From Oscillospiraceae bacterium (GTDB taxonomy: Bacteria; Bacillota; Clostridia; Oscillospirales; Ruminococcaceae): a stretch of DNA of 5,126 nucleotides. A model generated the notes under the pieces. It saw only the letters and a program-made list of their open reading frames with translations, did not search any database and had not been told where the DNA came from. Below are positions 1 to 5,126 of this stretch, piece after piece. The stretch is from positions 1-5,126 of the forward strand of contig JAGBFZ010000267.1 of NCBI GenBank assembly GCA_018110855.1. The letters run 5' to 3'. The stretch's first letter is position 1, and each line of letters opens with the position of its first letter. A program made the position numbers and the translations under genes.

Positions 1-29
1 TCCCCGTAATCCAGAACAAGCTCCTCGGG
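1..29. repeat. 29-base direct repeat, copy at the window edge
   Basis: The first 29 bases of the window are identical to bases 280-308, 279 bases away (exactly 93 codons), and in the same mutL frame, encoding PEELVLDYG in both places. The match breaks at base 30 (G versus A). It starts at the very first base, so it may extend past the edge. It falls where MutL proteins normally continue with a different helix leading to CPHGRP, so a misjoin or a contig-end artefact is the favoured explanation; a tandem in-frame duplication is the alternative. Confidence 0.85.
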
Positions 30-2033
30 GTCGGTGTCATCGTTTGCCCTGATAGCTCCGTGGCAGGCAATTGTGTGATACATATCATCAAGTATCTCAG
101 GCATGGGATCATGCCTGTGAGCCGCAAAATTCTGGGCAAGCTCGCTGACTATCTCCCCCGCATCCTTGCCGTCAAGCACCGTAGGAATACCCTTGATAAT
201 GACCCTCGGAGCATTTGCCGCCTCTATCTCAAAGCCAAGGTCGGAGCATACCTTCAGATTGCTTACCAAAGCGTCATATTCCCCGTAATCCAGAACAAGC
301 TCCTCGGGAGCAAGAAGAAGCTGTGCCGTCAAATGCTCCCTGCCGCTTCTGAGCCGCTCAAATCTTATCCTCTCATGAGCAGCGTGCTTGTCAACGAACA
401 ATATGCCGTCCTCAACCTCTGCAATGGCATAATTTTTGAAAGCCTCACCGATAATTCGGAAAAATATCTCCTTTTTTTCTTCGGGCTTTTCCGCAGGCTT
501 TTCAGGCTCGCCATGCTCCTTAAAAGCATTATTGTCAATATATTTAAATTCCTGCTTGACGTTTTCCGCCTTTAAATTCTCAATAGCTTCATTATCGGCA
601 GATTTCCCATAGCCGCTCTGCAAATGCTGGGAAATATCCCTTTTCTCGGGCAATATTTCCTTTGGAACGGGCTTTGCTGCCGCCTCGTCAGCCTTATGGA
701 CCTCTGAGTTTTCAGCACCCCGCCATGCAGCCTCCGCAGCGGCAACCGCCATTTCCATCTGCTCCTCTGAGCTTTTTGCCGCTGTATTTTCAAAATCACG
801 GGGAATTTCCTCCACCCGTATCTCATGGCTGTGACCCTCGCCGTTTTTCACCGCACGGATATTCTCAAACCGCTCCGACTGATCTTTGTCCGTATGGGAA
901 ACGGGTATGACCTTGTCGGTAAATTTCGATTTTGAAGTCTCATTTATCTCGGTCTGAACGGGCTTCGGTGGGTCTGAAAACATAGGAACTGCATAATCCG
1001 CTTCGGTCTTGGGCTTTCTTTCAAGAGAAAGCTCCGCAGGCTTTGAATCCTGCAAAACAGCATTTTTCACCGCAAAATACAGTGCGTCGTAAATCAGCTT
1101 GTCGTCTGAAAATCTAACCTCGGTTTTAGCAGGATGAACATTTACGTCAACCGTCTGCGGAGGAATATCCATAAACAGCACGCAGGCGGGAAATTTGCCT
1201 TCCATTATGGAATTCCTGTAAGCCTCCTCAAGAGCGCTCATGCAGGTGAGGGACTTGACATATCTTCCGTTGATGAAAAAATGCTGCATAGAGCGGTTTT
1301 TCCGTCCCCACAAGGGCTTCACCGTATAACCCGAAACGGAAATGCCCCCCAGCCTGTAATCAACGGGCAGCATGGAAGCCGCAAATTCCTTTCCGAAAAC
1401 GGAATACACAGCGGAATAAAGCCTGTTGTCTCCGGGAGTAAAAAGCTCCTGCCTGTTATTTCGGATAAATCTGAAGGATATCTCGGGGTGAGAAACGGAT
1501 ATCTTGCTCACGATCGAAGCAATGGCATTGCCCTCGTATTTGTCCTGCTTTAAGAACTTGAGACGGGCGGGAACGTTGTAGAAAATATCCCTGATAATAA
1601 TAGTCGTGCCGTCGGGGCAGCCCGAGCGCTCGATAAGCTTTTCCTCGGTGCCCTCGATAATGTAATGAGTGCCGTATTCCTCGTCCTTGGTTTTGGTAAT
1701 GACCTCGCATTTTGCAACGGCGCATATCGAAGCAAGCGCCTCACCTCTGAAACCGAGAGTAAGAATTTTTGAAAGATCGTCCTTAACATTCAGCTTGCTT
1801 GTGGCGTGTCGGAGAAACGCCACAGGAACGTCCTCGTGAGCGATACCGCAGCCGTTGTCGGTTATTCTTATGTAGGAGATACCGCCTTGACGTATCTCCA
1901 CAGTAATAGCGGTAGCGCCGCTGTCAATGGAATTTTCCACCAGCTCCTTAATAACGGAGCTTGGACGTTCAATGACCTCACCAGCGGCAATAAGCTCCGC
2001 CAACTCCTTGTCAAGCACGTGTACCCTTGGCAT
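1..2033 (-). CDS. mutL: DNA mismatch repair protein MutL, endonuclease type (3' end missing at window edge)
   Basis: MutL is the ATPase matchmaker that couples MutS to strand nicking. The frame is open for 677 codons to the left edge without a stop. The N-terminal GHKL ATPase shows ELVENSIDSGA with catalytic E30 and Mg-binding N34, DNGCG with D59, RHATSK at 75-80, GFRGEAL at 94-100, and VNVHPAKTEVRF around H300. Residues about 330-520 are a low-complexity linker rich in Glu, Lys, Pro and Ala. The C-terminal dimerisation domain starts near 522 and carries the metal-binding motif DKHAAHERIRFE at 548-559 (D548, H550, E554), a clamp-binding-like QLLLAP at 571-576, and ACHGAIRA with C657. These mark the nicking type of MutL found in bacteria lacking MutH. 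The expected CPHGRP motif and last 35 or so residues are beyond the edge. ATG 2033 is chosen over ATG 2039 because AGGAG lies 7 bases away and MPRVHVLDKE matches the family start. The last nine residues seen (PEELVLDYG) repeat 576-584 exactly and may not belong there. Confidence 0.97.
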   Translation of the reverse strand, partial: MPRVHVLDKELAELIAAGEVIERPSSVIKELVENSIDSGATAITVEIRQGGISYIRITDNGCGIAHEDVPVAFLRHATSKLNVKDDLSKILTLGFRGEALASICAVAKCEVITKTKDEEYGTHYIIEGTEEKLIERSGCPDGTTIIIRDIFYNVPARLKFLKQDKYEGNAIASIVSKISVSHPEISFRFIRNNRQELFTPGDNRLYSAVYSVFGKEFAASMLPVDYRLGGISVSGYTVKPLWGRKNRSMQHFFINGRYVKSLTCMSALEEAYRNSIMEGKFPACVLFMDIPPQTVDVNVHPAKTEVRFSDDKLIYDALYFAVKNAVLQDSKPAELSLERKPKTEADYAVPMFSDPPKPVQTEINETSKSKFTDKVIPVSHTDKDQSERFENIRAVKNGEGHSHEIRVEEIPRDFENTAAKSSEEQMEMAVAAAEAAWRGAENSEVHKADEAAAKPVPKEILPEKRDISQHLQSGYGKSADNEAIENLKAENVKQEFKYIDNNAFKEHGEPEKPAEKPEEKKEIFFRIIGEAFKNYAIAEVEDGILFVDKHAAHERIRFERLRSGREHLTAQLLLAPEELVLDYGEYDALVSNLKVCSDLGFEIEAANAPRVIIKGIPTVLDGKDAGEIVSELAQNFAAHRHDPMPEILDDMYHTIACHGAIRANDDTDPEELVLDYG
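280..308. repeat. 29-base direct repeat, internal copy
   Basis: This is the second exact copy of the sequence at 1-29. Here it codes for PEELVLDYG at MutL residues 576-584, directly after the clamp-binding-like QLLLAP. In this position it is flanked by normal MutL sequence on both sides, so it is likely the authentic copy. Confidence 0.85.
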
Positions 2034-2040
2034 TTTCATA

Positions 2041-2048
2041 CTCCTTTT
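2041..2048 (-). promoter_or_regulatory. Ribosome binding site of mutL, decides the start
   Basis: The sequence AAAAGGAG precedes ATGAAAATG. From the final G it is 1 base to the first ATG (2039) and 7 bases to the second (2033), so the second is the likely start. The site sits in the 33-base gap after the acidic gene's stop codon, in which no promoter or terminator is visible; mutL is probably read from the upstream transcript. Confidence 0.75.
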
Positions 2049-2066
2049 CGGGATGATCTGACCCCA

Positions 2067-2564
2067 TCAGTCTTCGTCCAGTTCCCTCTGACTGAGGATA
2101 TCAAAGATATCTGCGATCTCCTCGGAACCCTCGTTCATGTCCGAAATCTCCACACCCTCATATTCGCAAATCATATCATAGTTATCAAGAAGATAATCCT
2201 TGATAGTTTCGCATATCTCAAATTCATACTCGTCAAGATAATCTGCCATTTTCCTTGAAAATGACATTATCTCCTCATTGTTAACCATATCACTGCCACT
2301 GCTTTTAATAAGCGGAATAAGCACCTGAGCGCCTCTCAGATATGCATTGGAAAACTGCTCGCAGCCGTATTCCTTCAAGGCATCTGCAGTCTCCTTCATA
2401 AGAGCCATATCGCTGCAGTTCTCATAGTATTCATAAACACCGCTGTCAACAGCACTCGCATACCAGCTCCACATCTCGTCTGCAACCGCAAGAGCCTCGC
2501 AGTTCTCCTTCATATCATCGGTAATACAGCCGTAAAGCTCACGAGAAAGCGTCCTCCTCTTCAT
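2067..2564 (-). CDS. Small highly acidic protein, possibly DMP19/DUF4375-like
   Basis: Function is unknown. The frame gives 165 residues ending in TGA, with ATG at 2564 the only possible start after an in-frame TGA at 2582-2580. By count it has about 40 Asp/Glu against 13 Lys/Arg, so it is strongly acidic (net about -27), and it looks wholly helical with no signal peptide or membrane segment. Residues about 30-75 (DEMWSWYASAVDSGVYEYY, then a helix with ALKEYG) and a later LDEYEFEI segment at about 109-116 resemble by eye the DMP19/DUF4375 pattern, where a helix is followed by a G-[FV]-x-x-[YF]-[FY]-x-N motif and an A-L-x-x-[IY]-G helix. That family includes a Neisseria DNA-mimic protein. The assignment is tentative. 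The gene lies 64 bases after mutS and 33 bases before mutL, so it is probably cotranscribed with both. The ATG has only a weak AGG upstream, while a strong AAAGGAG sits about 40 bases away and serves a different frame; the true N-terminus may be lost to a frameshift (see the short ORF at 2539-2619). Confidence 0.8.
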   Translation of the reverse strand: MKRRTLSRELYGCITDDMKENCEALAVADEMWSWYASAVDSGVYEYYENCSDMALMKETADALKEYGCEQFSNAYLRGAQVLIPLIKSSGSDMVNNEEIMSFSRKMADYLDEYEFEICETIKDYLLDNYDMICEYEGVEISDMNEGSEEIADIFDILSQRELDED

Positions 2565-2619
2565 TTCTGAGCCTGTAAATCAATTCAGCGATCAAAGCAA
2601 TATCTCCTTTCAACCACAT
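2539..2619 (-). CDS. 26-codon ORF overlapping the acidic gene; probable displaced N-terminus or leader peptide
   Basis: Starting 9 bases after the mutS stop, an open frame from ATG at 2619 runs to TGA at 2541-2539 and overlaps the first 26 bases of the acidic protein gene in another frame. It reads MWLKGDIALIAELIYRL and continues R-N-E-E-E-D-A-F-S. A TTG at 2595 in the same frame has a strong Shine-Dalgarno AAAGGAG 8 bases upstream, giving an 18-residue product; the ATG has no such site. The predicted peptide is amphipathic and acid-ended, in keeping with the acidic protein, and the two frames differ by a single base. The simplest reading is that this is the real N-terminus of the acidic protein, split off by a one-base indel (real or sequencing). 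Alternatives are a translationally coupled leader peptide, or chance. Too short to identify by family. Confidence 0.4.
   Translation of the reverse strand: MWLKGDIALIAELIYRLRNEEEDAFS
2604..2610 (-). promoter_or_regulatory. Strong Shine-Dalgarno (AAAGGAG) between mutS and the acidic gene
   Basis: AAAGGAG lies 18 bases beyond the mutS stop codon. Its 3' end is 8 bases from TTG 2595, an ideal distance, but 39 bases from ATG 2564 of the acidic protein, too far to serve that start directly. It is therefore the main evidence that translation begins in the frame of the short ORF. Confidence 0.65.
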
Positions 2620-2628
2620 AATGAAAAT

Positions 2629-5126
2629 TTATCCATTCAGCATATCGCAAAGCTCCTGCAGCAAAAGCATTGCGTCCCTCGGAGAATATTCGTCGGGATT
2701 TGTTTTCCGAAGCCTTGAAAGGACTTGTTCCTCCTTCATCGAGCCAAAGGAGATCTGCTGTTCCTCCTGCTTCTTCGGAGCGCCCCCTGCGGCATATTTT
2801 TCCGCTTCCATCTCGGAAAGCAGCTCCTTAGCCCTTGAAATAACCCCCTTGGGAAGTCCCGCCAGCTTAGCGACTTCAATTCCGTAGCTGTCATCAACGC
2901 CGCCCTCAACTATCTTGCGTAAAAATTTTATGCTCTCGCCGTATTTCTTAACGGCAACGCTGTAATTCTTAACACCCTCGACCCTGCCCTCAAGCCCGAT
3001 AAGCTCGTGGTAATGAGTGGCAAAAAGGGTCTTGCAGCCGATCTTTTTCCTGTTGGCAATGTATTCTGCAACCGCCGTTGCAATGCTTATCCCGTCAAAG
3101 GTGGATGTACCTCTGCCCACCTCGTCAAGAATAACAAGGCTCTGCTTGGTGGCGTGCTTTAAGATGTCGGCAACCTCGCTCATCTCCACCATAAAGGTCG
3201 ACTGTCCCGCCGTAAGATCATCGGACGCTCCCACACGGGTAAAAATGCGGTCAACAATTGATATCCTTGCACTGTCCGCAGGAACAAAGCAGCCTATCTG
3301 CGCCATAAGAACAATAAGGGCAGTCTGCCTCATAAACGTAGATTTTCCCGACATATTGGGACCCGTGATAATAGCCATTCTGCGGCTGTCGGTGTCAAGA
3401 TAAACATCATTTGGAACATACATCTCACCGCTTATCATCTGCTCCACAACAGGGTGCCTGCCCCCCTTGATATCGAGAGTGCCGTCAATGACAATATCGG
3501 GCTTAACATAGCGGTTTCTCATGGATACCTCCGCAAAGGAGCATAGAACATCAAGAGCAGCGGCAGCCTGCGCCGTTTCCTGCACCTCCGTCAGCCTTGA
3601 GCCGATAAAATCCCTGACCTCAGCGAAGATCTCCGCCTCCATCACAAGGGTTTTCTCGCTTGCTCCCGCAATTTCTTCTTCTGCCTTTTTCAGCTCGTCG
3701 GTGATAAATCTCTCGCAGTTTGCAAGGGTCTGCTTGCGGATGTATTCCTCGGGAACAAGATCGTAATAGGATTTTGTGACCTCAATGTAATATCCGAAAA
3801 CACGGTTGTAGCCGATCTTCAGATTCTTGATACCCGTTCTTTCCTTTTCCCTCGCTTCGATCTCGTCAATAATGCCCTTGCCGCCCTTGATAATGCCCCT
3901 CAGCCTGTCAAGCTCGGCATTGAAGCCGTCCTTGATAACTCCCCCGTCCTTCACAACAGGAGGAGGATCGTCGGAAATGGCATTATCCACAAGTGCTGCT
4001 ATCTCTTTAAGCTCATGTATCCTGCCCTCAAGCCCTTTAAGCAGATTCGTCCTTGCATTTTGAAGAAGCGACTTAATAAGGGGCATCTGCTCTGCAGTCC
4101 GTGCAAGTGCCTTCACATCACGGGGAGTCGCAGTCTTGTAAACCACCCTCGTCATAAGGCGTTCAAGGTCGTAAACGCCCTCAAGAGCCGCCCCCAGCTC
4201 TCCCTGCAAAACGGGATCATTGTAAAGCTCCTCAACAGCGTCCAGCCTGTCAATAATAGCCGCAGGCTTTAAAAGGGGCTGCTCGATATATGACCTTAAA
4301 AGTCTCTTGCCCATAGATGTGCGTGTGCGGTCAAGGACCCAGATGAGACTCCCCCGTTTTTCCTTGTTGCGGAGAGTTTCCGTAAGCTCAAGATTCCGCC
4401 TTGCGGTAAGATCAATTTCCATAAACCGCTTGTCCGAATAGGTCACAAGCTCGGTAAATCGCCCTACCGCCGCCCGCTGAGTGTCGCTTATGTAATAGAA
4501 AAGACCGCACAGGGCAGAAACGGAGCAGATATCCCCGTCGTCCACATTCATATCCGCAAGACTCTCAGCGGAAAACTGAGCAAGAAGGGTGCCCAGATGA
4601 AGCTCCCTGTCGAACTTGTCCTCTGTGAGTATGGTTTCGCAAAGCTCCATTCTCGTGCGGATAAATTCCGTCACCTGCTTGATCTCAGCAGCTTCCGAGT
4701 TCATCAGAAGCTCTGCGGGAGCAAAACGTGAGATCTCGTTGATAAGCGCCTCGCAAAGCTCCTCGGAAGACTTGTCCCTGTGAGAAAAAAGCTCCGCCGT
4801 ACCCGTTGAAATGTCCGCAAAGCATACGGAAGCCGCTCCCTCATGAACATACAGCGCAGCAATAAAATTATTCTTTGAATCGTCAAGAAGATTGCTTTCG
4901 GTAAGGGTTCCCGGGGTCACTATCCTGATAACGTCCCGCTTCACAAGCCCCTTCACCAGCTTCGGGTCCTCCATCTGCTCGCAGATAGCCACCCTAAAGC
5001 CTAAGTCAATAAGCTTTTTTATGTAGATCTCGGCGCTGTGGTAGGGTATGCCGCACATGGGGGCACGCTCCTCCTGTCCGCAGTCTCTGCCCGTGAGAGT
5101 AAGCTCAAGAGCCTTTGAGACCACCA
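2629..5126 (-). CDS. mutS: DNA mismatch repair protein MutS (5' end missing at window edge)
   Basis: MutS is the cytoplasmic mismatch sensor: a dimer binds mispaired or looped bases, exchanges ADP for ATP, becomes a sliding clamp and recruits MutL. The frame is open from the right edge to a TAA, giving 831 codons from 5124. Numbering these from 1, the end of mismatch-binding domain I is present (ERAPMCGIPYH at 19-29, VAICEQMEDPKL at 45-56, IVTPGT at 68-73), then the connector, the core/lever (GYNRVFGYYIEV at 438-449) with the clamp, and the ATPase: Walker A GPNMSGKST at 588-596, STFMVEM loop at 642-648, Walker B LDEVGRGTSTFDG with D667/E668, and THYHEL with H704 and H706. A C-terminal helical tail ends DMLNG. 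About 45-50 N-terminal residues, including the mismatch-reading Phe-x-Glu motif, lie outside the window, so the GTG at 5124 is not the true start. No internal stop or missing catalytic residue is seen. MutS1-type identity is essentially certain; this is not the clampless MutS2. Confidence 0.98.
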   Translation of the reverse strand, partial: VVSKALELTLTGRDCGQEERAPMCGIPYHSAEIYIKKLIDLGFRVAICEQMEDPKLVKGLVKRDVIRIVTPGTLTESNLLDDSKNNFIAALYVHEGAASVCFADISTGTAELFSHRDKSSEELCEALINEISRFAPAELLMNSEAAEIKQVTEFIRTRMELCETILTEDKFDRELHLGTLLAQFSAESLADMNVDDGDICSVSALCGLFYYISDTQRAAVGRFTELVTYSDKRFMEIDLTARRNLELTETLRNKEKRGSLIWVLDRTRTSMGKRLLRSYIEQPLLKPAAIIDRLDAVEELYNDPVLQGELGAALEGVYDLERLMTRVVYKTATPRDVKALARTAEQMPLIKSLLQNARTNLLKGLEGRIHELKEIAALVDNAISDDPPPVVKDGGVIKDGFNAELDRLRGIIKGGKGIIDEIEAREKERTGIKNLKIGYNRVFGYYIEVTKSYYDLVPEEYIRKQTLANCERFITDELKKAEEEIAGASEKTLVMEAEIFAEVRDFIGSRLTEVQETAQAAAALDVLCSFAEVSMRNRYVKPDIVIDGTLDIKGGRHPVVEQMISGEMYVPNDVYLDTDSRRMAIITGPNMSGKSTFMRQTALIVLMAQIGCFVPADSARISIVDRIFTRVGASDDLTAGQSTFMVEMSEVADILKHATKQSLVILDEVGRGTSTFDGISIATAVAEYIANRKKIGCKTLFATHYHELIGLEGRVEGVKNYSVAVKKYGESIKFLRKIVEGGVDDSYGIEVAKLAGLPKGVISRAKELLSEMEAEKYAAGGAPKKQEEQQISFGSMKEEQVLSRLRKTNPDEYSPRDAMLLLQELCDMLNG

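Noticed and set aside
60..575. A 171-codon open frame on the plus strand
   Set aside because: It lies wholly antisense to the conserved C-terminal part of mutL, which is open and family-matching in its own frame; the plus frame shows no recognisable domain and no clear ribosome site.
2034..2066. A promoter or terminator between the acidic gene and mutL
   Set aside because: The 33-base gap has only the ribosome binding site; no stable hairpin with T-run and no -10/-35 pair could be made out.
2183..2205. Inverted repeat TATCAAG / CTTGATA with a 9-base loop
   Set aside because: It is inside the acidic gene's coding sequence, only 7 base pairs and AT-rich, with no following T-run, so it is not a convincing terminator.
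1806..2258. A 150-codon plus-strand open frame spanning the mutL start and the end of the acidic gene
   Set aside because: It is antisense to the conserved MutL ATPase motifs and crosses two genes; the product has no recognisable features, as expected for a shadow frame.
4382..5110. A 12-base match (GTAAGCTCAAGA) near the right edge and at about 4382
   Set aside because: Both copies encode a common L-E-L-T motif in mutS and the match is short; chance and codon preference explain it, unlike the 29-base repeat at the left edge.
5122..5124. GTG as the start of mutS
   Set aside because: The frame continues to the window edge and the family has about 45-50 more residues before this point, so the GTG is an internal Val codon.

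Overview
The window holds three genes, all read on the minus strand, so gene order runs from the right edge to the left edge: mutS (its 5' end is cut off at the right edge), a small very acidic protein of uncertain family, and mutL (its 3' end is cut off at the left edge). The two long genes are confidently the core proteins of methyl-independent DNA mismatch repair.

The organism is probably an anaerobic Bacillota/Clostridia member, of the Ruminococcus/Oscillospiraceae type. The reasons are the mutS-mutL gene pair, strong AAAGGAG-type ribosome binding sites, free use of AGA/AGG arginine codons, base composition near half G+C by eye, and a MutL with the D-K-H-A-x-x-E metal-binding motif of endonuclease-type MutL. 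This taxonomic call is inference; no rRNA or other marker gene is present.

Layout, right to left: 5126-2629 mutS, with only about the first 45-50 codons missing; 2628-2565 a 64-base gap containing a strong Shine-Dalgarno sequence and a short ORF that runs out of frame into the next gene; 2564-2067 the acidic protein, which by eye resembles the DMP19/DUF4375 family; 2066-2034 a 33-base gap with the mutL ribosome binding site; 2033-1 mutL, 677 codons present and the last 35 or so expected to be missing. The tight spacing, shared orientation and lack of any visible terminator or promoter suggest one transcription unit. There is no gene-free stretch over 300 bases, and no RNA gene, mobile element, CRISPR array or attachment site is seen.

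MutS would recognise mismatches, recruit MutL using ATP, and MutL would nick the new strand by its own C-terminal nuclease with help from the sliding clamp. The acidic protein has no established part in this. The main points to check are (1) a 29-base exact, in-frame repeat placed precisely at the left window edge, which looks like a misjoin or contig-end artefact or else a tandem duplication in mutL, (2) a probable frameshift or overlapping leader ORF at the start of the acidic protein gene, and (3) the presence of a possible DNA-mimic-like acidic protein between mutS and mutL. I did not find evidence of a wholly new system.
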